From: a virus | IMG/VR virus record: IMGVR_UViG_3300042458_001472 | Coordinates: 1-33,624 of that record | Reading direction: 5' to 3' (one strand) | DNA length: 33,624 nucleotides | Program-made: the position numbers and the translations under genes | The notes under the pieces: generated by a model | What the model was told of the DNA's origin: nothing | The model's database searches: none | What the model saw: only the letters and a program-made list of their open reading frames with translations | Part shown: positions 23,526 through 29,185 of the stretch, in pieces | Position numbering within the stretch: position 1 is the first letter of the stretch | Layout of the letters: every line of letters begins with the position of its first letter

Positions 23526-23954
23526 ATGATGGATTATCCGGTAGGATCCATGGTAGAGGTTACTATTGACATGAGCCATACGCTGCAGTACTTTGCCTAT
23601 GACTCCCTGCATAGGGCCCGAAAGTCTGATGTACTCCGTGGTACTGTGGTCGTGGCGCCTGCCTGGCTCAAGGGCCCTCACTTCTGTCTTCTTAACTCAG
23701 AGTCCAAAGTTCTCAACTACATTCCTGAGCATCGGATTCTGTCAGTCAATGATGCGCCACTCAAGTCTAAGGTCAAGGCTAAGGATAGAGTATACAATGT
23801 GACTTCGTCTAAGACCGGTGAAGTGTATACCGTCCATCTCAATGGTCAGACTCGAGTCTGGTCTTGCACTTGTACTGGGTGGCAGTTCCACCGCAAGTGT
23901 CGGCACACGGTTAGGTGTGAGCTGAAAGCCGAACGGATCCCTGTTACAAACTGA
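23526..23954 (+). CDS. SWIM zinc-finger protein (142 aa)
   Basis: The start ATG at 23526 follows TAAGGA. The N-terminal 90 residues have a beta-rich pattern (PVGSMVEVTIDM, RGTVVVAPAWLKGPHFCLL). The C terminus, YTVHLNGQTRVWSCTCTGWQFHRKCRHTVRCE, has the CxC...CxH spacing of a SWIM zinc finger, used for DNA or protein binding. As the first rightward gene from the divergent region, it is probably expressed early. A transcription or replication regulator is plausible but not shown. Confidence 0.8.
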   Translation: MMDYPVGSMVEVTIDMSHTLQYFAYDSLHRARKSDVLRGTVVVAPAWLKGPHFCLLNSESKVLNYIPEHRILSVNDAPLKSKVKAKDRVYNVTSSKTGEVYTVHLNGQTRVWSCTCTGWQFHRKCRHTVRCELKAERIPVTN

Positions 23955-23996
23955 TACAAAACTCTTGGTGACTTTAATAGCTGATTGTGATATAAA
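23943..23996 (+). promoter_or_regulatory. Early promoter (rightward) overlapping the end of the SWIM gene
   Basis: GTGACT (23968-23973), a 17-bp spacer, and TATAAA (23991-23996), with GTTACAAACTGATACAAAAC upstream in the same register as the promoter at 23474. It drives the 70-residue gene. Confidence 0.68.
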
Positions 23997-24024
23997 GAAA
24001 CTATCAACAGAGGATGCCAAAGCC

Positions 24025-24237
24025 ATGGCTCGGAAGACGGTTTCGGTGGACTATCTGAGGGACACGGTCAACAAGGCACTGGCCACCAGCACTTGCGGCC
24101 GGGAAGGTCGGGAAGCTATGAATGCCATTTTGTGTGATGTCCTGCATTCCACTGGGAACTACCGTGGCTTCCGGTATTTGGCCAAATACCGGTGCAATTT
24201 TATTGACACCGACGACACCCGTCGACATTACTACTAA
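24025..24237 (+). CDS. Small early hypothetical protein (70 aa)
   Basis: I place the start at ATG 24025, downstream of the promoter, with CAGAGGA ten bases upstream. A longer frame would begin inside the -35 box. The protein (MARKTVSVDYLRDTVNKALATSTCGREGREAMNAILCDVLHSTGNYRGFRYL...) is helical with a Gly/Arg-rich turn. Short phage proteins of this look are common, but I cannot assign a function. Confidence 0.7.
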   Translation: MARKTVSVDYLRDTVNKALATSTCGREGREAMNAILCDVLHSTGNYRGFRYLAKYRCNFIDTDDTRRHYY

Positions 24238-24260
24238 GTCAACCAAAAAGGATCCATGAC

Positions 24261-24536
24261 ATGGATTTTCTGAAGATCTTTGGTAACGCCTTTGTTAATA
24301 GCTTGGCGGCCAATCATGCAGCCAATGCAAATGCAGACAATGACCATAAGAGCCGCATCGTAAACATCCAAGCTCAGTCGCCACATGGTGGAACCTGGTT
24401 TCCTGCAGGCGTTTATACCGGCATTGCCAACGATGGCTTCAGCATGAACATGGCACTGCAGAATGCCCAACGGCAGTTCCCGAACCACCGGATTCGGGCA
24501 GTTGACGGTCATGGCCGCCTGCTTGACATGCTCTGA
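24261..24536 (+). CDS. Small early hypothetical protein (91 aa)
   Basis: This 91-residue protein has an Ala/Asn-rich helical N terminus (NAFVNSLAANHAANANADND) and a C-terminal part with alternating strands and helix (FSMNMALQNAQRQFPNHRIRAVDGHGRLLDML). It follows the 70-residue gene by 23 bp with AAAAGGA upstream, so both may share the promoter at 23968. I do not recognise the family. Confidence 0.68.
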   Translation: MDFLKIFGNAFVNSLAANHAANANADNDHKSRIVNIQAQSPHGGTWFPAGVYTGIANDGFSMNMALQNAQRQFPNHRIRAVDGHGRLLDML

Positions 24537-24548
24537 GCCTTGCCTAAG

Positions 24549-24603
24549 ATTACAAATTTGTAATAAAACTCCAGTTGACAGCCCCCCCTGAATTTGTTAT
24601 AAT
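24549..24603 (+). promoter_or_regulatory. Early promoter with perfect ATTACAAATTTGTAAT palindrome
   Basis: The palindrome at 24549-24564, a 10-bp gap, TTGACA (24575-24580), a 17-bp spacer and TATAAT (24598-24603). It drives the 53-residue gene and probably the membrane/SPFH genes. Confidence 0.87.
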
Positions 24604-24625
24604 GACATCATCAAAAGGGAAAGGT

Positions 24626-24787
24626 ATGAACATGGAAGCTACTCTGGAACAGTCCTTTGTTATCGAGCTCGAGCTTTTGATTAGCTACTATATCAACAAG
24701 GGTGTAGCTCCGGGTGTGCTTGAAGAGCATACGTACGAAGCCATTGAAAACATGTTTGAAAATTTCAGTTCCAAAAACGAAGAATAG
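24626..24787 (+). CDS. Small acidic early protein (53 aa)
   Basis: The start ATG at 24626 follows AAGGGAAAGG and lies 23 bp after the -10 box. The product (MNMEATLEQSFVIELELLISYYINKGVAPGVLEEHTYEAIENMFENF...) is acidic and helical. An upstream TTG-start extension would begin at the -35 box and is rejected. The function is unknown. Confidence 0.7.
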   Translation: MNMEATLEQSFVIELELLISYYINKGVAPGVLEEHTYEAIENMFENFSSKNEE

Positions 24788-24857
24788 TGTATACCGGATT
24801 ACGAAAGTTTAACAAGTGCCGTCACATTATCCGACTTATTGCAGAAGAGGAATAAGA

Positions 24858-25079
24858 ATGACTCCAAAGTTTAGTACAGTTGCCAATTTTGTAACGCGAA
24901 TTACAGGCATCTGTGTGACTGCCATCCTAGTTATGGTGTATGTTCCAAAGGTATTTTCACTTGAGAGTGAACTTGTCTTTATAGCATTGCCTTTTGCTAT
25001 CCTTTTTGTAACCCTGACGCTCTATGCGCAGCTTGCTTCCCTCATAAAGTATATCAACCGCATCATGGAGAAGAATTGA
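24858..25079 (+). CDS. Small two-helix membrane protein (73 aa)
   Basis: This 73-residue protein has two likely transmembrane helices, TGICVTAILVMVYV (about 16-29) and LVFIALPFAILFVTLTLYA (about 39-57), and a basic tail. The start ATG follows AGAGGAATAAGA. It ends one base before the SPFH lipoprotein gene, which suggests a shared membrane role. The earlier in-frame start would read through an upstream gap without a ribosome site and is rejected. Confidence 0.72.
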   Translation: MTPKFSTVANFVTRITGICVTAILVMVYVPKVFSLESELVFIALPFAILFVTLTLYAQLASLIKYINRIMEKN

Positions 25080-25080
25080 T

Positions 25081-25905
25081 ATGAATAAGATTGCTAAGAC
25101 CTTTGCTATTAGTGCTCTGGTTCTGTCGACCACTGCAGCATGTGACTATATTGAGCCTGGCACCGTAGGTGTTAAGGTCACTACTGCTGGTGGTGAGCGA
25201 GGTGTGCAGCGTGCTCTGCTTGAGCCTGGTCGTCACTGGATTGGTTTCACTGAGCGGCTCTACACATTCCCCACGTTCGTGCAAAACTATGTATGGACAA
25301 AGGCAATCACTCCGCAGAGTCCTACCGACGAAGCCATTGACTTTCAGAGCCGCGAGGGTGCTAATATCAACAGCGACTTTGGCATTCAATATAGCTTTCA
25401 GCGAGATCGTATTCCGGACATCTTTGCCCGATATCGTATGGGTGCAATCGAGATTACTCGACAGACTCTTCGCAATGAAGTCCGTGATGCACTTACCAGT
25501 GCCGCTAGTACTCGCCGCATCGAGGATCTGATTGGTGAAGGTAAGAATGCATTTATGGATGAAGTACTCAAGACGGTTAAGGAGCGTATGGCCCCACACG
25601 GCATTATTGTCGACAACGTATATGCTGTGGGCCGATTCCGACTGGCAGCAGAAACCGAAGCAGCTATCAATCGCCGTATCACTGCAAGTCAGGAAACTGA
25701 ACAGCGCCGACAGCAGGTAGAGACTGCACGTCAGGAAGCCGAGCGCCAGCGGATTGAGGCTGATGGACAGGCTGCAGCTAACCGCATCATTGCGCTGAGC
25801 ATTACACCTGAGCTTGTTCAGTACATGGCTGCGCAGAAGTGGAACGGACAGCTGCCCGCTGCTACAAATGGTGTGCCATTCATTAACCTTCCGGGGACTC
25901 GCTAA
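25081..25905 (+). CDS. SPFH/prohibitin-family lipoprotein
   Basis: This 274-residue protein has an N-terminal signal segment (MNKIAKTFAISALVLSTTAAC) ending in a possible lipobox Cys at residue 21. A band-7/SPFH domain follows (EPGTVGVKVTTAGGERGVQRALLEPGRHWIG, NSDFGIQYSFQRDRIPDIFARYR, LRNEVRDALTSAAS). The last third is an Ala/Glu/Gln/Arg-rich coiled coil (RRITASQETEQRRQQVETARQEAERQRIEADGQAAANRI), as in prohibitins and HflK/HflC. Such proteins form large membrane scaffolds and can regulate FtsH protease. It lies between two small membrane protein genes with one-base spacing. Confidence 0.87.
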   Translation: MNKIAKTFAISALVLSTTAACDYIEPGTVGVKVTTAGGERGVQRALLEPGRHWIGFTERLYTFPTFVQNYVWTKAITPQSPTDEAIDFQSREGANINSDFGIQYSFQRDRIPDIFARYRMGAIEITRQTLRNEVRDALTSAASTRRIEDLIGEGKNAFMDEVLKTVKERMAPHGIIVDNVYAVGRFRLAAETEAAINRRITASQETEQRRQQVETARQEAERQRIEADGQAAANRIIALSITPELVQYMAAQKWNGQLPAATNGVPFINLPGTR

Positions 25906-26340
25906 ATGAATTCGCTTTCTTGGCTGATTTATGCCGCTAATGTTGCAGAAAGTCTTTCAGGCTTTCTGGTTTTTATAACGATTCTCTTTGCTATTGCAAC
26001 AATTGGTGCTGTTATTGTTGCTTTTGTCCATATGGATGAACAGCCTGATTTTAGGCCACTCAGTGAACCGATTCTAACACTTCGGCGAAAGCGAAAGGTA
26101 GCGGCATTTAAGCTTTCATGTGCATTTTTTGCTGCTATGACAATTGTAGGTATTACCACTTCACTAATTCCAAACCGTCAGACCGTGCTGCTAATTGCCG
26201 CTTCTGAAATTGGCGAACGAGTCATGACTCACCAGCGTGTACAGGATGTAGTTGATCCGTCCATTAATCTTCTTCAAACTTGGATCCAGCAGCAGACTCA
26301 GCAGATCCAGCAGCAGATGCAACCGCGGGCTGTCAGGTAA
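25906..26340 (+). CDS. Membrane protein with Gln-rich tail (144 aa)
   Basis: This 144-residue protein has two predicted transmembrane helices: SGFLVFITILFAIATIGAVI (about 18-37) and FFAAMTIVGITTSLI (about 73-87). Its C terminus (LLQTWIQQQTQQIQQQMQ) is a Gln-rich helix likely to form a coiled coil. It starts directly after the SPFH gene stop, so the pair are translated together. It may be a partner of the SPFH protein. The family is not recognised. Confidence 0.75.
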   Translation: MNSLSWLIYAANVAESLSGFLVFITILFAIATIGAVIVAFVHMDEQPDFRPLSEPILTLRRKRKVAAFKLSCAFFAAMTIVGITTSLIPNRQTVLLIAASEIGERVMTHQRVQDVVDPSINLLQTWIQQQTQQIQQQMQPRAVR

Positions 26341-26361
26341 GTTGGTATAGGCTGTTAACGG

Positions 26362-26416
26362 ATTACAAATTTGTAATAAAACTACCGTTGACAGCCGCCT
26401 ACCAGCCTGGTATAAT
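26362..26416 (+). promoter_or_regulatory. Early promoter with perfect ATTACAAATTTGTAAT palindrome
   Basis: The palindrome at 26362-26377, a 10-bp gap, TTGACA (26388-26393), a 17-bp spacer and TATAAT (26411-26416). It drives the RNA ligase gene. Confidence 0.88.
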
Positions 26417-26440
26417 GAGGCTATAAGGAAAGGAATTGAT

Positions 26441-27472
26441 ATGTCTGATCGTAAGCTTGCTACCGTCCGTCGCGTTGCGGACATTCAGCCCATCCCTGAT
26501 GCTGATGCTATTGACGTAGCTACGGTTGACGGATGGAAGGTTGTAGTCAAGAAGGGCGACTTCCAGGTCGGTGATCTGGCTGTGTACTTTGAGATTGACT
26601 CTTGGATTCCAAAGGCTATTGCGCCTTTCCTGAACCGTGGCCGTACGTACAACGGAGTTGAGGGTGAACGTCTGCGAACAATTAAGCTTTGTAAGCAGAT
26701 CAGCCAGGGACTTCTGCTCCCGGTGTCTGCTGTAGCCACATTTGATGAACGGGATTCCAACTCGTACATTTGTGATATTGACTATCTTGTAGAGGGTGAT
26801 GATCTGACCGAGTATCTTCAGATTCAGAAGTACGAAAAGCCCATTCATGGTTCTCTTGCCGGTGTAGTCAAGGGTAATTTCCCTAGCTTCCTGCGCAAGA
26901 CTGATCAGGAACGCGTTCAGAATCTTACTAAGGACATCCGTCGTTGGGAAGAGGAAGGCGCTCGGTGGGAAGTTACCGAGAAGCTTGATGGCTCTTCGAT
27001 GACGGTTTATCGGCACAATGATGTGACCGGTGTCTGCTCTCGTAACTATGATCTGGAAGAGACCGAAGGCAATGCATTCTGGCAGGCTGTTCGTCGTGAA
27101 GATATCGACCAGCGCCTTCCTGCAGGTTTTGCTCTGCAGGGCGAGCTGATTGGCCCTGGTATTCAGGGCAATAAGTATGGTCTTGATGCCACCGACTTCT
27201 TTGTCTTTGATGTCTGGGATATCAACAAGTCTTGCTACCTGACTCCCGATGAGCGCCGTAAGTTTTGCAAGGCCTTTGCCTTCAATCATGTTCCTGTGCT
27301 TGCTACCGGAACGACTGGCACTTCTGACGTTAATGCACTAATTGCATCGGCCGATGGCCAGTCTCTAATTGGTAAGAAGCCGCCTCGCGAAGGAATGGTG
27401 TACAAGAATATGGCTAATGACACTAGCTTCAAGATTATTAGTAATCGCTGGCTACTGAAGAACGAGGAGTGA
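26441..27472 (+). CDS. RNA ligase, Rnl5/DraRnl-like
   Basis: This 343-residue protein has a two-part layout. An N-terminal OB-fold-like domain (residues 1-150: VDGWKVVVKKGDFQVGDLAVYFEIDSWIP) is followed by a nucleotidyltransferase domain with motif I EKLDGSSM (active Lys near 180), a motif III-like FVFDVWD after FALQGELIGPGIQGNKYG, motif IV EGMVYKN, and motif V SFKIISNRWLLK. The N-terminal OB domain is the arrangement of Deinococcus RNA ligase (Rnl5), which seals nicks with a 3'-OH RNA end. In the phage it may repair tRNAs or other RNAs cut by host defences. Confidence 0.9.
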   Translation: MSDRKLATVRRVADIQPIPDADAIDVATVDGWKVVVKKGDFQVGDLAVYFEIDSWIPKAIAPFLNRGRTYNGVEGERLRTIKLCKQISQGLLLPVSAVATFDERDSNSYICDIDYLVEGDDLTEYLQIQKYEKPIHGSLAGVVKGNFPSFLRKTDQERVQNLTKDIRRWEEEGARWEVTEKLDGSSMTVYRHNDVTGVCSRNYDLEETEGNAFWQAVRREDIDQRLPAGFALQGELIGPGIQGNKYGLDATDFFVFDVWDINKSCYLTPDERRKFCKAFAFNHVPVLATGTTGTSDVNALIASADGQSLIGKKPPREGMVYKNMANDTSFKIISNRWLLKNEE

Positions 27473-27476
27473 TATA

Positions 27477-27686
27477 ATGCAACAGCACTTTACCTTTGAG
27501 ATGTATGCTCCGACTAGTATATCGGAGTCCGGCATTCCTATTGTAGACCGTGTTAATATTCAAATGCAAGGCGCCGATCTATCTGTTTATGATGTGATTG
27601 GTAAGTTTGAAGACTTCCTCAGGTCGTGTGGCTATGCTGCATGTCTTGAATGTAAGCGTATTGACATTCTAGGAAAGAATGAATAA
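27477..27686 (+). CDS. Small hypothetical protein after RNA ligase (69 aa)
   Basis: This 69-residue protein (MQQHFTFEMYAPTSISESGIPIVDRVNIQMQ...DVIGKFEDFLRSCGY...) has two Cys in CLEC near the end. The ribosome site GAGGAG lies at the end of the ligase gene. Its stop overlaps the next start (TAATGG). It is probably co-transcribed with the RNA ligase gene. The function is unknown. Confidence 0.72.
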   Translation: MQQHFTFEMYAPTSISESGIPIVDRVNIQMQGADLSVYDVIGKFEDFLRSCGYAACLECKRIDILGKNE

Positions 27687-27985
27687 TGGAAATTAATGGA
27701 AACCTCTACGTAAAGGTAGATGATGAGCAACTTGACGAAATTGTAGTCAAGCATTGTCAGGCAGCACTCGATGCCTGTACGTCAGTTCTAGAATTTGAGT
27801 CCATTGCTGTAATGGATAAGAGCTGTGAGGATGCACAGCATCACATCGACACTATTACTCATTATGAGAATTATGCCAGTGCACTTCGTATAGTCATTAA
27901 GTTCTTTGGTGGAGAACCGATAGATACATCAGAGAATGTGTTTAGAACGGAAACCGCCAATGCATCAACTGACTGTAGTACGTGA
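27686..27985 (+). CDS. Hypothetical helical protein (99 aa)
   Basis: This 99-residue acidic protein (MEINGNLYVKVDDEQLDEIVVKHCQAALDACTSV...) has a helical central part and ends in a polar tail. It overlaps the previous stop and the next gene's start. Small Cys/His-containing helical proteins of this kind occur in other T4-type phages without known function. Confidence 0.72.
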   Translation: MEINGNLYVKVDDEQLDEIVVKHCQAALDACTSVLEFESIAVMDKSCEDAQHHIDTITHYENYASALRIVIKFFGGEPIDTSENVFRTETANASTDCST

Positions 27986-28409
27986 CTTTAGATCTTGCTG
28001 GGAAGGGTGTTTGATAGGTGATCCTGTCAGACCTCATATCCCAGCATGGCAAAGAGTGGCTCATAATCGTGAGTACTTTTTGCTCAGCGAAAATTATTTT
28101 GTGCGTGCAGTTACATGCGTTGCTTATCTAGATGATATTCCTACAATTGAAGATGATCTCTTTGTAGACGTCTCGCGTCAAAATGTAGCATGCTTTTACA
28201 CGGTCTGGAGCAATGTTTCAGGAGCTGGACGCGAAGTCTTAAACAAGACACTGCGGCACATCAAAGCAACAAGACCGTATACTAAAGTAGCCTGTACTCT
28301 CAGCCCTAAGACTGCCATGGCTCGTAAGTTCCATCTTACTAACGGTGCCAAACTTTTTTGCGAAAATGAGTTGACAGACAACTACATATATGATATAAAT
28401 ACTCTATAA
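27960..28409 (+). CDS. GNAT-like acetyltransferase-related phage protein (149 aa)
   Basis: The start ATG at 27960 lies inside the end of the previous gene. The product has strands and helices typical of GNAT folds, and the C-terminal block VSGAGREVLNKTLRHIK...KVACTLSPKTAMARKFHLTNGAKLFCENELTDNYIYD matches a phage family often called putative N-acetyltransferases. An acetyl-CoA binding loop (QxxGxG/A) is only partly kept (SGAGRE). The activity is unproven. It is the last protein gene before the tRNA region. Confidence 0.7.
   Translation: MHQLTVVRDFRSCWEGCLIGDPVRPHIPAWQRVAHNREYFLLSENYFVRAVTCVAYLDDIPTIEDDLFVDVSRQNVACFYTVWSNVSGAGREVLNKTLRHIKATRPYTKVACTLSPKTAMARKFHLTNGAKLFCENELTDNYIYDINTL
28371..28401 (+). 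promoter_or_regulatory. Hybrid early/late promoter for the tRNA region
   Basis: TTGACA (28371-28376), a 17-bp spacer, and TATAAATA (28394-28401). The last element serves both as a sigma70-like -10 (TATAAA) and as a perfect T4-type late octamer. It lies at the end of the GNAT-like gene, 17 bp before the first tRNA. The same hybrid is found before the tmRNA. Confidence 0.72.
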
Positions 28410-28417
28410 GGAAATAT

Positions 28418-28494
28418 GGTCGCGTAGCCCAACTGGCAGAGGCGGCAGATTCAAAATCTGTTAAGTGTCGGTTCGAATCCGACCGTGACTACCA
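28418..28494 (+). tRNA. tRNA with anticodon CAA (Leu), short variable loop
   Basis: A cloverleaf is readable: acceptor GGTCGCG / CGTGACT (with G1-U72 and one internal G-U), D-arm GCCC...GGC, anticodon stem GCAGA / TCTGT with loop TTCAAAA, T-arm GTCGG-TTCGAAT-CCGAC, discriminator A and encoded CCA. The variable loop has only about five bases (TAAGT), although leucine tRNAs normally have a long variable arm. Confidence 0.9.
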
Positions 28495-28495
28495 A

Positions 28496-28571
28496 GCCCG
28501 CTTAGCCCACCGGCAGAGGCAAAAGACTTAAAATCTTTACAGGACGGGTTCGAGTCCCGTAGCGGGTACCA
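28496..28571 (+). tRNA. tRNA with anticodon TAA (Leu), short variable loop
   Basis: Acceptor GCCCGCT / AGCGGGT (again G1-U72), D-arm GCCC...GGC, anticodon stem AAAGA / TCTTT with loop CTTAAAA, variable loop of five bases (ACAGG), T-arm ACGGG-TTCGAGT-CCCGT, then ACCA. It starts two bases after the previous tRNA. Like that one, it has the leucine anticodon but no long variable arm. Confidence 0.9.
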
Positions 28572-28620
28572 ATTTTTGCGCTTTATACCATAAAAAGCTG
28601 CTCCAGATGTAAAAAGTGGG

Positions 28621-28649
28621 TTGACAAATCAAGGAATTTGATATATAGT
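28621..28649 (+). promoter_or_regulatory. Promoter for the structured RNA array / Ro-like gene
   Basis: TTGACA (28621-28626), a 17-bp spacer, and TATAGT (28644-28649). The whole promoter lies within an inverted repeat, GGTTGAC / GTCAACC (about 28619-28625 / 28648-28654), with an inner ATCAA / TTGAT. Confidence 0.7.
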
Positions 28650-28661
28650 CAACCTATAAAT

Positions 28662-28690
28662 TGAATGAGACACTCACTAAGCCTCATTCC
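28662..28690 (+). ncRNA. Leader hairpin before the RNA array
   Basis: GAATGAG and CTCATTC form a perfect 7-bp stem around a 12-13-nt loop. It lies at the expected 5' end of the transcript, just before the first array unit. It lacks the CAGCA motif. Confidence 0.55.
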
Positions 28691-28698
28691 CGACTATT

Positions 28699-28761
28699 AG
28701 GATCGGTTCAGCAAACAAAAAACGCTAAACCCTGTAAGTCTTAGCGGACCAAAACGATCCC
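28699..28761 (+). ncRNA. Structured RNA array unit 1
   Basis: The closing stem is GGATCG / CGATCC (28700-28705 / 28755-28760), with the motif GTTCAGCAAAC just inside the 5' strand. An internal hairpin CGCTAA / TTAGCG follows. GGTTC can also pair with GGACC in the 3' part. Units of the same plan follow at 10-17 bp spacing. Confidence 0.6.
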
Positions 28762-28771
28762 GACAAGTTTT

Positions 28772-28863
28772 AGGAAGCTTGCAGCAAACCATATCTAACT
28801 CAATGGTAGAGCAATCGCCTTCAACGCGATAGGAGCGGTTCAAATCCGCACTATAGGCTTCCT
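28772..28863 (+). ncRNA. Structured RNA array unit 2, with a tRNA-like core (anticodon TCA)
   Basis: The closing stem is AGGAAGC / GCTTCCT (28772-28778 / 28857-28863), with the CAGCAAACC motif inside. The core imitates a tRNA: D-arm CTCAATGGTAGAG, perfect anticodon stem ATCGC / GCGAT with loop CTTCAAC (anticodon TCA at 28821-28823), and T-arm GCGG-TTCAAAT-CCGC. A normal acceptor stem and CCA are missing. This layout recalls bacterial YrlA Y RNAs, where a tRNA mimic is held by a Ro-binding stem. Confidence 0.6.
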
Positions 28864-28873
28864 GTCTAATATT

Positions 28874-28995
28874 AGAGTGGTTACAGCAACACCGTCGCGC
28901 CTACAAGCGCATCCAGAACAGTTGGGGAGCTTCGGCAAAACCAACAACCTTGTTCTTCGATTTCTCAAGGCTAAAAAAGAAGTAGGAGCCACTCT
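28874..28995 (+). ncRNA. Structured RNA array unit 3
   Basis: The closing stem is AGAGTGG / CCACTCT (28874-28880 / 28989-28995), with TTACAGCAACACC inside. Internal hairpins include GCGC / GCGC, AGAACA / TGTTCT and, nested in the latter, GTTGG / CCAAC. It is the longest unit (122 nt). Confidence 0.58.
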
Positions 28996-29012
28996 GTTAC
29001 TTTATTAGTTCT

Positions 29013-29103
29013 AGGATCGGTTCAGCAAAACCTTTTAGTTGGTTCGACTCCAACATTGCCAACCAAGACCTGGCAGCTGCCCGAGGGGGCAAAAAACGAT
29101 CCT
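29013..29103 (+). ncRNA. Structured RNA array unit 4, with tRNA-like T-arm and CCA before an acceptor-like strand
   Basis: The closing stem is AGGATCG / CGATCCT (29013-29019 / 29097-29103), with GTTCAGCAAAACC inside. The core has T-arm GTTGG-TTCGACT-CCAAC followed by ATTGCCA-ACCA, then TGGCAGC, which can pair with TTGCCA, and a GCCC / GGGC hairpin. The order of halves is that of a permuted tRNA. Confidence 0.58.
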
Positions 29104-29114
29104 GTTATAACCCT

Positions 29115-29163
29115 AGGTTGGGTTCAGCATCTAAAGCTTTGATATAGCAACCAAGTCCAACCT
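29115..29163 (+). ncRNA. Structured RNA array unit 5
   Basis: The closing stem is AGGTTGG / CCAACCT (29115-29121 / 29157-29163), with GTTCAGCATC inside and a further GGTT / AACC pairing. It ends 22 bp before the start of the Ro-like gene, so the array probably continues into its mRNA leader. Confidence 0.55.
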
Positions 29164-29185
29164 GTTAAACATTATGGAGATTATG

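Noticed and set aside
26399-27289. Long minus-strand frame opposite the RNA ligase gene
   Set aside because: It mirrors a gene with all ligase motifs and its composition is that of a reverse-complement shadow.
28656-29163. CRISPR-like or simple repeat array
   Set aside because: The units share only a short motif and stem position, not repeat sequence. The closing stems differ in sequence but keep pairing, which favours structured RNAs.
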